Of a stretch of 64,000 bases of DNA, positions 10,742 through 19,921 are shown piece by piece. The DNA is from Burkholderia pyrrocinia. GTDB taxonomy: Bacteria; Pseudomonadota; Gammaproteobacteria; Burkholderiales; Burkholderiaceae. Below the pieces are notes generated by a model. The model saw nothing but the letters and a program-made list of their open reading frames with translations, made no database searches and had not been told where the DNA came from. The stretch is from the NCBI RefSeq assembly GCF_018417535.1, contig NZ_CP070977.1, forward strand, positions 3,472,001-3,536,000. Reading direction: 5' to 3'. The position numbers were made by a program, and so were the translations under genes. The stretch's first letter is position 1. Each line of letters begins with the position of its first letter.

Positions 10742-11242
10742 CGACGGTCGGCGAGGGCGACCCGACATCGTGTGACAACTGAAAGTTCATTCGCAGCTTT
10801 CGACGCTAATCGCCGGATTTTGCGAGGGTTTTTCGGCTATCCACAGCGCATGTGGATAACTTTGTTGAAAAGTTGGCCGGATTTCCCGCTGAGCCGCTCC
10901 GGACGGCCCTCCCGCCCGTTTTGCGGCTCGCTCTCGTATTGAGAAAAATCAATAAAAACAACGGGATATGGATTCCGCGCCGGAGATGCCCTGGCGAGCT
11001 GCAATCCGGGGCCGGATTCGCGAAATTGTGCATAAGTCAAGTCTTGACAGCCGGATTTTGTCCTCCGGGAGACCGGGGCGCGGCATTCAGCGGGGTGCGC
11101 CGGGTGGGCCGCCGGGGGCGGCGGCCCGTGCGGCGGCCGCCGGCGCTCGCGATCGAGGCCAGATTCGGGGGCCGGACAAGCGTGCGTCGTCATTTTTCTT
11201 TCCGTGTCGCCGGCCACCGCATCGATCCCTCCGCTTATCCGT
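10742..11242 (+). other. Gene-free 501-bp interval with a DnaA-box-like palindrome
   Basis: No convincing coding sequence is visible here. The first half is distinctly richer in A+T than its surroundings. It includes an inverted repeat TATCCACA-GCGCA-TGTGGATA at 10838-10858; the right arm read on the minus strand gives TTATCCACA, a consensus DnaA box, and the left arm (CTATCCACA) is one base off. The second half (about 11080-11200) is very GC-rich. No replication genes are near, so this is not an origin call. Confidence 0.6.
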
Positions 11243-12037
11243 TCACGCGACGCGCGCGAGCCCCGAGCCGCCGATCGCGCGCGCGGTTTCGATCACCTGC
11301 GGGCCGATTTCCGCGATCGCGCTTTCCAGCGTCCAGCGGCTCGACGGCGCCGACACGTTGACTGCGCCGATCGGCATGCCGTTCGGCGCGAGTATCGCCG
11401 CGCTGATGTTGATGTCGCCGTTGTAGTACTCGCCGTTCGCCCACGCGAACCCGTTCGCCCGCGCGTCGGCTAGCAGCGTTTCGAGGCGCTCGGGATCCGT
11501 GATCGTCTCGGGCGTGTACGCGACGCGATCGCACGCTGCGATCAGCTCCGACGCATGTTGCTTCGGCAGTTTCGACAGCATCGCGCGCCCGGACGCGGTG
11601 CAGTACACCGGCAGCCGCATCCCGATCGGCATGTTGACGAACATTTCGCGTTGCGTCGGGAAGCGGGCGATGTAGACGACGTCGGTGCCGTCGAGTTCCG
11701 CGAGCACGCAGGTTTCGAGGCAGGTCCGGTTCAGCGAATGGAGATACGGGTTCGCATTCTTGACCAGCTGGCTCGTCTGCAGATAGCGCAACCCTACTTC
11801 GAGCGAGCGCGGCGCGAGCGAATACGATTTCGTGACGCCGTTCTTGCGCAGATAGCCGAGTGCGACGAGCGTATACGTAAAACGTTGCGCCGCGCTCTTC
11901 GTCATGCCGGCCGCGTCGGCCAGTTCCGCGAGCTTCATCGACGGGCGGTCCTCGCGGAACGCGGCCAGCAATTGCAGGCCCCGCGCGAGGGACGTGATGT
12001 AGAGGGGGGAGGCTTCGGCTTGCTCGTTCGGATTCAT
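11243..12037 (-). CDS. IclR-family transcriptional regulator
   Basis: The 264-residue protein has the IclR layout: an N-terminal winged helix-turn-helix (ITSLARGLQLLAAF, then LAELADAAGMTKSAAQRFTY) and a C-terminal effector domain with VYCTASGRAMLSKLP and ISAAILAPNGMPIGAVNVSA. It is the last gene of a five-gene minus-strand unit, 33 bp after the ABC ATPase. By position it most likely controls the ureohydrolase/ABC operon. The effector would be the transported compound or a breakdown product, which I cannot name. Confidence 0.92.
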   Translation of the reverse strand: MNPNEQAEASPLYITSLARGLQLLAAFREDRPSMKLAELADAAGMTKSAAQRFTYTLVALGYLRKNGVTKSYSLAPRSLEVGLRYLQTSQLVKNANPYLHSLNRTCLETCVLAELDGTDVVYIARFPTQREMFVNMPIGMRLPVYCTASGRAMLSKLPKQHASELIAACDRVAYTPETITDPERLETLLADARANGFAWANGEYYNGDINISAAILAPNGMPIGAVNVSAPSSRWTLESAIAEIGPQVIETARAIGGSGLARVA

Positions 12038-12070
12038 TTCACTTCGGGATAAAGAGGTGTTGGGTGACCG

Positions 12071-12805
12071 TCACGCGACGAGCTGGCCGAGGAATTCACG
12101 TGCGCGCGCGGTTTGCGGCGCGCTGAAGAAACGATTCGGCTCACAGGTCTCGACGATTTCGCCGCGATCCATGAACACGATGCGGTCGCCTACCTCGCGC
12201 GCGAAACCCATCTCGTGCGTGACGCACACCATCGTCATGCCGTCGCGCGCCAGTTGCATCATCGTGTCGAGCACTTCCTTCACCATTTCCGGATCGAGCG
12301 CGGACGTCGGTTCGTCGAACAGCATGATCTTCGGCTCCATGCACAGGCTGCGCGCGATCGCGACGCGCTGTTTCTGTCCGCCCGACAACTGGCCGGGATA
12401 CTTGTTCGCATGCTGCTCGATCCGGACCCGTTCGAGATAGTGGAGCGCGATTGCCTCTGCATCGCGCGCGCCCATTTTCTTCACGAGCCGCGGCGCGACC
12501 GTGCAATTCTGCATGACAGTCAGGTGCGGGAAAAGATTGAAATGCTGAAACACCATCCCGACGTCCTCGCGCACGCGGCGAATGTTCGCCGGCGCGGCGT
12601 TCAGCTCGACTCCGTTCACGACGATATGCCCCTGCTGATGTTCCTCGAGGCGATTCAGCAGCCGGATCGTGGTCGACTTGCCCGAGCCGGACGGGCCGCA
12701 GAGGATCAGCTTCTCGCCCCCGTCGACCTGCAGGTCGACGTGGTTCAGCACCTTGAATTCTCCGTACCACTTCGATACGGCCTGCATGGAGATGACCGGG
12801 TTCAT
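12071..12805 (-). CDS. Polar amino-acid-type ABC transporter ATPase (GlnQ/HisP family)
   Basis: The 244-residue ATPase has Walker A GPSGSGKST, Q-loop FQHFNLFPHLT, signature LSGGQKQRVAIAR, Walker B IMLFDEPTSALD and the H-loop in VCVTHEMGFA, all typical of polar amino-acid importers. Its ATG (complement of 12803-12805) follows the permease stop by 14 bp. The reading frame stays open far upstream, but that part is antisense noise over the permease and binding-protein genes. It energises the importer formed with the two preceding genes. Confidence 0.95.
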   Translation of the reverse strand: MNPVISMQAVSKWYGEFKVLNHVDLQVDGGEKLILCGPSGSGKSTTIRLLNRLEEHQQGHIVVNGVELNAAPANIRRVREDVGMVFQHFNLFPHLTVMQNCTVAPRLVKKMGARDAEAIALHYLERVRIEQHANKYPGQLSGGQKQRVAIARSLCMEPKIMLFDEPTSALDPEMVKEVLDTMMQLARDGMTMVCVTHEMGFAREVGDRIVFMDRGEIVETCEPNRFFSAPQTARAREFLGQLVA

Positions 12806-12819
12806 CGCGCGGCTCCGTG

Positions 12820-13518
12820 TCAGATCTTTGCGGCGGGGTTGTGGTCGGATGCGCCGTCCCAGTAGCCGGGTACGGAGAGGCTTTTCTCGGCGCGCCGGAA
12901 CAGGTGCGACAGCACCGCGCACATCGCGAAATATATTGCGCCGACGAGCGAGTACACCAGTAGCGACCGGAACGTCGCGCCGGCGAGCATTTGCCCCGCG
13001 CGCATCAATTCGTAGACGCTGATGACGGCCACGAGCGACGTGTCCTTCACGAGCACCAGCGCGTAGTTGCCGAGCGCCGGGAAGATCATGCGCAGCGCCT
13101 GCGGGATCACGATCACGCGCATCCGCTGCGCGCTGCTCAGGCCGAGCGCGCGCGATGCTTCGAACTGGCCGCCGTCGACCGCCTGGACGCCGCCCCGGAA
13201 CAGCTCCGCCAGGTACGCGCCGAAGTTCAGCATCAGGCCCAGCACGCCCGCCATGAAGCCGGGCATCACGATGCCGAGTTCGGGCAGCCCGTAATAGATG
13301 AAGAACAGTTGCACCAGCAATGGCGTGCCGCGCACGATTTCGATATACGTCTTCGCGGCCGAGCGCAGCGCCGGCCGCGACGACATCCGGCAGAAGCAGA
13401 CGCCGAGCCCGACCGCGACGGACAACACGGCCGACACGACGAACAGTGCGATCGTCCACAGCGCGCCGTCGAACAGCGGCTCGAGATAGGTTTTCAGAAT
13501 GTCGAGGGTCATATCCAC
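12820..13518 (-). CDS. Polar amino-acid-type ABC transporter permease (HisM/GlnP family)
   Basis: This 232-residue membrane protein shows the HisM/GlnP pattern: about five helices, YIEIVRGTPLLVQLFFIYYG after the second helix, and the ATPase-coupling EAA loop QFEASRALGLSSAQRMRVIV. Only one permease is encoded, so the channel is probably a homodimer. A second in-frame ATG at 13512 is equally possible. It lies 30 bp downstream of the binding-protein gene in the same unit. Confidence 0.94.
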   Translation of the reverse strand: MDMTLDILKTYLEPLFDGALWTIALFVVSAVLSVAVGLGVCFCRMSSRPALRSAAKTYIEIVRGTPLLVQLFFIYYGLPELGIVMPGFMAGVLGLMLNFGAYLAELFRGGVQAVDGGQFEASRALGLSSAQRMRVIVIPQALRMIFPALGNYALVLVKDTSLVAVISVYELMRAGQMLAGATFRSLLVYSLVGAIYFAMCAVLSHLFRRAEKSLSVPGYWDGASDHNPAAKI

Positions 13519-13548
13519 TCCCGGTTCGCGTCGGATGACGCCGCTGGT

Positions 13549-14340
13549 TCAGCGCGCCTGCAGATCGGCCACGCCCCATTTCGCGAGAATCGCGTGCAGC
13601 GTGCCGTCCTGCTGCATTTTCGCGATTGCGTTGTTGACGGCTGCGAGCAGCGCTGCGTTGCCCTTCTGGAGCGCGCCGGCGACCATCCATTGCTTGTCGG
13701 GGCGATAGTCCGGGTCGAGTTTCACGCCGGGGATCGACTTCAGGCGGATCTGGTAGAGCACGCTCGGCGGATCGACCACGCCGAGATCGATGCGCCCGAC
13801 GCGCACGTCGGCGAGCAGCGAGAAGTAGTCCGGATACGTCATCACCTGCGTGTCGGGCAGGGCCTTGATCATCTTGTACTGCGTGCTGTCGACCAGCGTG
13901 CCGACCTTGGTTCCCTTGAAGTCGGCGAGTGTCCGGTAATGGCGCGATTGCCCGTCGCGGATCACCACGCCTTCGCCCCAGCCGTACAGCGGCGCGGTGA
14001 AGTCGACAACCTTCGCGCGGTCGTCGGTGATGAACAGCGGCGCCGACATCAGGTCGGCGCGCCCCGACGTGAGCGTCGGGATCAGCCCGTCGAACGGCAC
14101 GTCGGTCAGCTTCACCGCGACGCCCAGCCGTGCGCCGATCGCTTGCGCGACATCGACCATCACGCCCTGCAGCTTGTTGGATGCCGCTTCGAGAAAGCCG
14201 TGCGGCGGGCTGGAAGCCGTCGTCACGACGTTCAGCGTCCGGGTTCGCATCACGTCGTCGAGCGTACGGGCGTGCGTCACGGAAGCGAGCAGGCTCGCGG
14301 CGGCGACGAGCACCGTCATCCGGTATTTCGGTTGTTTCAT
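13549..14340 (-). CDS. Periplasmic solute-binding protein, amino-acid type (family 3)
   Basis: The 263-residue protein begins with a Sec signal peptide (about residues 1-24, ending SVTHA) and has the family-3 binding-protein signatures LTSGRADLMSAPLFITDDRA and VVDFTAPLYGWGEGVVI. It would deliver a small charged or polar amine or amino acid to the adjacent permease. The neighbouring ureohydrolase-fold enzyme hints at a guanidino- or amidino-compound as substrate, which is inference from context only. The usual DxxxR-type ligand contacts cannot be assigned with certainty. Confidence 0.92.
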   Translation of the reverse strand: MKQPKYRMTVLVAAASLLASVTHARTLDDVMRTRTLNVVTTASSPPHGFLEAASNKLQGVMVDVAQAIGARLGVAVKLTDVPFDGLIPTLTSGRADLMSAPLFITDDRAKVVDFTAPLYGWGEGVVIRDGQSRHYRTLADFKGTKVGTLVDSTQYKMIKALPDTQVMTYPDYFSLLADVRVGRIDLGVVDPPSVLYQIRLKSIPGVKLDPDYRPDKQWMVAGALQKGNAALLAAVNNAIAKMQQDGTLHAILAKWGVADLQAR

Positions 14341-14391
14341 GATGAAGACTCCCGGTGTGGGGAAACGGTCGAGGAAGTCGTCGCCGATGCA

Positions 14392-15318
14392 TTACGCGGT
14401 GAGCGACGCGTGCGTCAGCGACGGCGACTGTGCCGCCAGTGAACAGCACTCCTGAATGACGGTGGCGGCCAGGAATGCCGTCGTTTCGCCGACGTCCTGC
14501 GCGGGCGAAACGGTATTGATGTCGAAAGCGACGAAATCGAGGCCCGACAGTGCGCGCAGCAGTGCAAGACCTTCCCTGGCGCTAAGGCCGCCCCATTCGG
14601 GCGTGCAGACGCCGGGCGCGCAGGACGGGTCGAAGATATCCATGTCGAAGCACAGATAGACGGGGCGGCCGCGCAGATGCTCGCGAATCCGCGCGCCGCA
14701 CGCGGCCGGATCGGCTTCCAGTGCAGTGAACGGCACGATGTTGTAGCCGAGCGAGCGGCCGAATTCGAGCACGCCGTCCATGAAGGTCGTGCCGCGCGCG
14801 CCGACATGGAAGCTTTGGCGCACGTCGATCAGCCCTTCTTCCGCCGCGCGCGTGAACGTGGTCGCGGTATTGAAGCCGGCGAGGTCGTAGGTGTCGGTAT
14901 GCGCGTCGATATGCAGGACGGCGAGGCCGGGGTGATGTTTGCCGACGGCCCGCAACTGCGGGAGCGTGACGGCGCCGTCGCCGCCCATCGACACGGGTAC
15001 GATGCCGGCCGCCACGATCGGCGCGAGCGCCTGCTCGATCAGCGGATAGCTGCGCTCGACATCGCCGGGAAAGCACGCCACGTTGCCCGCATCGACCAGC
15101 CCGAGCGTATCGATCGCATTCGGTGGACGCTTGGCCGGATCGACGAAGAAGGGTCGCAGCAACCGCGACTGACGCCGGATCGCGTCGGGGCCTTCGCGCG
15201 ATCCCACGCGAAACGCGTGCGTGCCGCAATCGAACGGAATTCCGATGATGCATGCGCGAGGCGCCGGGGACGTTGCATCGTCCTTGACCGGGACGCCCAT
15301 GAAGGTGGCATAGGACAT
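14392..15318 (-). CDS. Ureohydrolase-fold (arginase/agmatinase family) protein with atypical active site
   Basis: The 308-residue product from ATG at 15318 (Shine-Dalgarno AAGGAAG) is full length for the family. Metal-ligand motifs DAHTD (138-142) and FDMDIFDP (Asp225, Asp227) are intact. The first motif, GGDH in arginases and agmatinases, is GGDG here (residues 112-115), so the usual His ligand is Gly115. The guanidinium-contacting Glu of the arginase DIMEVNP segment corresponds to Thr269 in DINTVSP. It may act on a different C-N substrate or use altered metal binding. It is the first gene of the unit containing the ABC importer and IclR regulator. Calling it agmatinase would be unsafe. Confidence 0.85.
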   Translation of the reverse strand: MSYATFMGVPVKDDATSPAPRACIIGIPFDCGTHAFRVGSREGPDAIRRQSRLLRPFFVDPAKRPPNAIDTLGLVDAGNVACFPGDVERSYPLIEQALAPIVAAGIVPVSMGGDGAVTLPQLRAVGKHHPGLAVLHIDAHTDTYDLAGFNTATTFTRAAEEGLIDVRQSFHVGARGTTFMDGVLEFGRSLGYNIVPFTALEADPAACGARIREHLRGRPVYLCFDMDIFDPSCAPGVCTPEWGGLSAREGLALLRALSGLDFVAFDINTVSPAQDVGETTAFLAATVIQECCSLAAQSPSLTHASLTA

Positions 15319-15466
15319 GGTGCGCTTCCTTGTATATCGCAGATCGCGATGAACAAATCTTAGAAGGCACATATGAATCGCACAACGTTTCAATATTATC
15401 GCCATGCGATACGATTGGAAGGTGCTGGCAAACCGCGGCGAGCGGTTTGCGGCTCGGTTGCTGTGC

Positions 15467-17071
15467 TCAGAGTGCCGTGAGCACGCGTCGATAACGGATC
15501 GCCTCGGCGATCTGCGCGGCCGTCGGCAGCGGGTCTCCGGCCAGGTCGGCGATCGTCCGCGCGACCTTCAGCACGCGGAAATAGGCGCGCGCCGACCAGC
15601 CGAAGCGCTCGCCGGCCTCGCGCAGCAGCCGCTCGCCTTCGTCGGTCGGCCGGCACAGGTCGTCGGTCTCGCGGCCGCTCAGCATGTGATTCGTCTTGCC
15701 CTGCCGGCCGAGCTGCAGCGCGCGCGCCTGCGCGACCCGCGCGGCCACCGCGGCGCTCGGCTCGCCGGGCGCCGACGCACGCGACGCGAGTTCGGCCGGC
15801 GACAGCGCGGGCAGGTCGATCTGGATGTCGATGCGGTCGACGAGCGGCCCCGACAGCTTGCGCAGGTAGCGCGCGGCGACGTCCGGCGTGCAGCGGCAGC
15901 GCCCGGACGGATCGCCGTGCCAGCCGCACGGGCAGGGGTTCATCGCGGCGATCAACTGGCACGCGGCCGGAAAGTCGGCTTGCTGCGCCGCGCGCGAGAT
16001 CGTGATGCGGCCGGCTTCCAGCGGCTCGCGCAGCATCTCGAGCACGTGCCGGTCGAACTCCGGCAACTCGTCGAGGAACAGCACGCCGAGGTGCGCGAGC
16101 GTGATTTCGCCGGGCTGCGGCGGGTTGCGGCCGCCGACCAGCGCGGCGGCGCTCGACGAGTGATGCGGCGCGCGGAACGGCCGCCGGCGCCACTGTGCGG
16201 GCGAGAAGCCGATACGGCTCGCGGAAAGGAGCGCGGCCGACGTCAGCGCCTCGTCGTCGGTCAGCGGTGGCAGGAGCCCTGGCAGCCGAGCGGCCAGCAT
16301 CGACTTGCCGGCTCCCGGCGGACCGACCATCAGCATGTGGTGACCGCCCGCGGCGGCGACTTCCAGCGCGCGCCGGGCGCCGCGCTGCCCGACCACGTCC
16401 GCGAGGTCGGGCGCGGCCGGCGCCGGCAGGCCGTCGAGACAGGGCGCCGCGACCGGCGCGAGCCGCCCGTCGGGCGCATCGGCGAGATGTGCGCACAGCG
16501 CGGGCAGGTCGGGCGCGCCGAACACCGTGACGCCCGGCACGAGCGCCGCCTCGGCCGCGCTGTCGAGCGGCAGGTACAGCTCGGGCGGCCGCGACGTTGC
16601 CCCGCGGCCGGACAGGGCGCCGGAATCCTGACTTGGATCGGAACCAAGGCCCGATCCGGTTTCGCCCGCGCGCCAGTCGCGCGCGGCGCCGCACGCCATC
16701 GCGAATGCGCCGCGCATCGGCCGCAGCGCGCCGGTCAGCGACAGTTCGCCCGCGAATTCGCGGCCGGCCAGCGCGTCGGCCGGAATCTGGCCGTTCGCGG
16801 CGAGGATGCCGAGCGCGATCGGCAGGTCGAACCGGCCCGACTCCTTCGGCAGATCGGCGGGCGCGAGGTTGACGGTGATGCGGCGCACGGGGAATTCGAA
16901 TCCGCAGTTCTGCAGCGCGGCGCGGACGCGCTCGCGGCTTTCGCGGACTTCGAGATCGGGCAGGCCGACGATCGCGAACGACGGCAATCCGTTGGCCAGA
17001 TGGACTTCGACGGTGACGTCCGGCGCGCGGCCGGATGCAGGCGCGCGACTGCGCACCACGGCGAGCGACAT
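15467..17071 (-). CDS. comM: ComM/YifB-family Mg-chelatase-like AAA+ ATPase
   Basis: The 534-residue product has the YifB/ComM order: N-terminal Lon-protease-like fold (DVTVEVHLANGLPSFAIVGL), then the Mg-chelatase AAA+ domain with Walker A GPPGAGKSM, Walker B LFLDELPEF, and the C-terminal MNPCPCGWHGD and RIDIQIDLPAL segments. ComM is a helicase that promotes branch migration during natural transformation. The start MSLAVVRSRA at 17071 matches family N-termini; the open frame upstream is low-complexity and rejected. An insertion of about 25 residues (around GSGLGSDPSQDSGALSG) makes it slightly longer than usual. Confidence 0.93.
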   Translation of the reverse strand: MSLAVVRSRAPASGRAPDVTVEVHLANGLPSFAIVGLPDLEVRESRERVRAALQNCGFEFPVRRITVNLAPADLPKESGRFDLPIALGILAANGQIPADALAGREFAGELSLTGALRPMRGAFAMACGAARDWRAGETGSGLGSDPSQDSGALSGRGATSRPPELYLPLDSAAEAALVPGVTVFGAPDLPALCAHLADAPDGRLAPVAAPCLDGLPAPAAPDLADVVGQRGARRALEVAAAGGHHMLMVGPPGAGKSMLAARLPGLLPPLTDDEALTSAALLSASRIGFSPAQWRRRPFRAPHHSSSAAALVGGRNPPQPGEITLAHLGVLFLDELPEFDRHVLEMLREPLEAGRITISRAAQQADFPAACQLIAAMNPCPCGWHGDPSGRCRCTPDVAARYLRKLSGPLVDRIDIQIDLPALSPAELASRASAPGEPSAAVAARVAQARALQLGRQGKTNHMLSGRETDDLCRPTDEGERLLREAGERFGWSARAYFRVLKVARTIADLAGDPLPTAAQIAEAIRYRRVLTAL

Positions 17072-17185
17072 GGCGAGGCTCCTGTAAACAGACGGGCGAC
17101 GGCCCGTTCGGGGCCGCATGCCGCGGAAATCGGAGGAATCGGTGCGCGCTTGCCGGCGTGGCGCGGGGAAAGAACGAGGCACTGC

Positions 17186-17260
17186 GGAACGACGAGCTGC
17201 GAAGAGCGGGGACAGCGAAGAGCGGGGGAACTGCGAAGAACGACGGACTACGAAGAACGG
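17186..17260. repeat. Degenerate purine-rich direct repeats upstream of comM
   Basis: Between comM and ubiK the motif GCGAAGARC, or a one-base variant of it, recurs four times at 16-21-bp intervals, with variable linkers. The strand is strongly purine-rich. No terminator or promoter is evident in it. It may be simple-sequence drift. Confidence 0.45.
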
Positions 17261-17336
17261 CGCAACGGCTTCGGGGCGGCGGGCGCGGGCCGCGCGAGGC
17301 GGCCCGCGCCCGGACCTTGCGGTCGGGTGACGGGCG

Positions 17337-17588
17337 TCAGGCCTGTGGTGCCGCGAGCTTCTGCTCGAGTTCCGCGACACGCTTTTCGAGTTCCTCGAGG
17401 CGCACGCGGGTGCGGGCGAGCACCTGCGCCTGCGTGTCGAATTCCTCGCGCGTGACGAGATCGAGCTTCGAGAAGCCTTGCGACAGCATGGCCTTCACGT
17501 TGCGCTCGACGTCCTTGGCCGGCGAGTTTTTCAGCAGGTCGCTGACGCGCGACTGCAGATCGTTGAAGACGTCGCTGGGTTGCTTCAT
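17337..17588 (-). CDS. ubiK: Ubiquinone biosynthesis accessory factor UbiK (YqiC/BMFP family)
   Basis: The 83-residue protein has the UbiK/YqiC pattern: an amphipathic N-terminal half (VFNDLQSRVSDLLKNSPAKD, NVKAMLSQGF), DLVTREEFDTQAQVLARTR, then a C-terminal coiled coil (LEELEKRVAELEQKLA). UbiK assists the soluble Ubi complex in aerobic ubiquinone synthesis. The start at 17588 follows AAGGGGAA; the frame upstream of it is not coding. A palindrome of the NtrC type lies 16 bp upstream of its start, inside its leader or promoter. Confidence 0.9.
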   Translation of the reverse strand: MKQPSDVFNDLQSRVSDLLKNSPAKDVERNVKAMLSQGFSKLDLVTREEFDTQAQVLARTRVRLEELEKRVAELEQKLAAPQA

Positions 17589-17603
17589 GTGATTCCCCTT
17601 CCT

Positions 17604-17620
17604 TGCACAAAAAATGTGCA
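17604..17620. promoter_or_regulatory. NtrC-type palindrome between ubiK and glnK
   Basis: TGCACAAAAAATGTGCA is a 17-bp inverted repeat with the TGCAC and GTGCA half-sites and spacing of enteric NtrC (NRI) sites. It lies about 250 bp upstream of the sigma-54 promoter of glnK, farther than usual but possible for an enhancer. It is also 16 bp from the ubiK start codon on the other strand. Between it and glnK, 17621-17867 shows no gene. Confidence 0.5.
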
Positions 17621-17745
17621 TCTTCAGTTGCGTACGTGCCCATGATGCACGCATGACCGGAAATGGTGCGCCCGGAGCGCGAATTCCGGGCATGGCGCCC
17701 GCATGGGTGAATGCCCCGGCGATCCGGGACGTGCGTGCACTCTAG

Positions 17746-18282
<537 letters not shown>

Positions 18283-18319
18283 CAGAACAGACAAGACAAG
18301 CGACAAGAGGAAATCCAAG

Positions 18320-19828
18320 ATGCGTAAACTTCTGATGTCCCTGCTGATGGCCGGCTCGCTGATCGCGGCCGGTGTTGGCCCCGCGCTCGCGGACGACGCG
18401 GCGTCCGCCGCGGCTGCGTCCGCACCCGCCGCTTCGGCCCCCGACGCATCGGCTGCCGCGGCACCCGCCGCGACGGCGAGCGCCGCGCCTGACGCATCCG
18501 CCGCTGCCGCCGCACCGGCTTCGGGCGCCGCCGACGCATCGGCCGCCGCCGCCGCGTCCGCGCCGGCCGCACCCGCCGCGCCGACCGCGCCGTTCTCCGT
18601 CGATTCGTCGAAGATCAACTCGGGCGACACCGCGTGGATGCTGACCTCCACCGCGCTCGTGCTGTTCATGACGGTCCCCGGCCTCGCGCTGTTCTACGCG
18701 GGCATGGTCCGCAAGAAGAACGTGCTCGCGACCGTGATGCAGAGCTTCGCGATCACCGCGCTGATCACGGTGCTGTGGACGGTGGTCGGCTACAGCCTCG
18801 CGTTCACGCCGGGCAACGGCTTCATCGGCGGCCTGTCGCGCACGTTCCTGCACGGGATGAACTACATCCACGGCGACAAGGCGACGACGCTGACCGTCAG
18901 CCACCTGGCGCCGACGATTCCGGAATCGGTCTACTTCGTCTACCAGATGACGTTCGCGATCATCACGCCGGCACTGATCTGCGGCGCGTTCGCCGACCGG
19001 ATGAAGTTCTCGGCGATGCTCGTGTTCATGACGCTCTGGTCGCTGATCGTCTATGTGCCGATCGCGCACATGGTGTGGGAGCCGACCGGCTGGCTGTCAT
19101 CGGACGGCGTGCTCGACTTCGCGGGCGGTACGGTGGTGCACATCAACGCCGGTATCGCGGGCCTGATGTCGTGCCTGGTGCTCGGCAAGCGCGTCGGCTA
19201 CGGCCGCGAATCGATGGCGCCGCACAACCTCGTGCTGACGATGATCGGCGGCTCGATGCTGTGGGTCGGCTGGTTCGGCTTCAACGCGGGTTCGGCGGTC
19301 GCGGCTGACGGCCGTGCCGGCTTCGCGATGCTGACGACGCAAGTGGCGACCGCCTGCGCGGCGCTCGGCTGGATGTTTGCCGAGTGGGTCGCGAAGGGCA
19401 AGCCGTCGGTGCTCGGCATCGTGTCGGGCGCGGTCGCTGGTCTCGTGGCGATCACCCCGGCGGCCGGCTTCGTCGGCGTGGCGGGCGCGCTCGTGATCGG
19501 CATCGCGGCGGGCGTCGTGTGCTTCTGGTCGGCGACGTGGCTCAAGTCGAAGCTCGGCTACGACGATTCGCTCGACGCGTTCGGCGTGCACGGCGTGGGC
19601 GGGATTCTCGGCGCGCTGCTGACGGGCGTGTTCGCGGTCAAGGACATCGGCGGCGCCGACGGCAGCCTGCTGCTGCAGGCCAAGGGCGTGCTGATCACGC
19701 TGGTCTACAGCGGCGTGCTGAGCTTCGTGCTGCTGAAGCTGATCGACCTGACGATCGGCCTGCGCGTGTCCGAAGAGGAAGAGCGCGAAGGTCTCGACGT
19801 GATCCTGCACGGCGAGCATGTCGAATAA
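18320..19828 (+). CDS. amtB: Ammonium transporter AmtB with Ala-rich N-terminal insertion
   Basis: The core, from about residue 92 to 480, is a normal Amt channel: LFYAGMVRKKNVLATVMQS, FNAGSAVAADGRAGFAML, and DAFGVHGVGGILGALLTGVF with the second pore His. It is 502 residues long, well above the usual 400-440. The extra length is a signal peptide (residues 1-22) followed by roughly 65 residues of Ala/Ser/Pro/Asp low complexity, with DASAAAA recurring. This segment would lie in the periplasm after signal cleavage. The channel conducts ammonium and is gated by GlnK from the preceding gene. Confidence 0.94.
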   Translation: MRKLLMSLLMAGSLIAAGVGPALADDAASAAAASAPAASAPDASAAAAPAATASAAPDASAAAAAPASGAADASAAAAASAPAAPAAPTAPFSVDSSKINSGDTAWMLTSTALVLFMTVPGLALFYAGMVRKKNVLATVMQSFAITALITVLWTVVGYSLAFTPGNGFIGGLSRTFLHGMNYIHGDKATTLTVSHLAPTIPESVYFVYQMTFAIITPALICGAFADRMKFSAMLVFMTLWSLIVYVPIAHMVWEPTGWLSSDGVLDFAGGTVVHINAGIAGLMSCLVLGKRVGYGRESMAPHNLVLTMIGGSMLWVGWFGFNAGSAVAADGRAGFAMLTTQVATACAALGWMFAEWVAKGKPSVLGIVSGAVAGLVAITPAAGFVGVAGALVIGIAAGVVCFWSATWLKSKLGYDDSLDAFGVHGVGGILGALLTGVFAVKDIGGADGSLLLQAKGVLITLVYSGVLSFVLLKLIDLTIGLRVSEEEEREGLDVILHGEHVE

Positions 19829-19894
19829 GTCATGAGGATGCACGGCGGGCCGCCGCGACGACGGCGCCCGCCACGAATGAGCGCAGCGACTTCG

Positions 19895-19921
19895 GCCCGC
19901 CCACCCGGCGGGCTTTTTTTC
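19895..19921 (+). terminator. Terminator after amtB
   Basis: GCCCGCC (19895-19901) pairs with GGCGGGC (19907-19913) and runs directly into eight T residues: a canonical intrinsic terminator 66 bp after the amtB stop. Confidence 0.92.

Noticed and set aside
10742..11242. Replication origin
   Set aside because: One pair of DnaA-like boxes is too little, and no dnaA, dnaN, parA, parB or rep gene is nearby.
12071..14449. Apparent 792-residue fusion of an N-terminal unknown part with the ABC ATPase
   Set aside because: The part upstream of 12805 overlaps the permease and binding-protein genes in another frame and is low-complexity; the ATPase has its own start.
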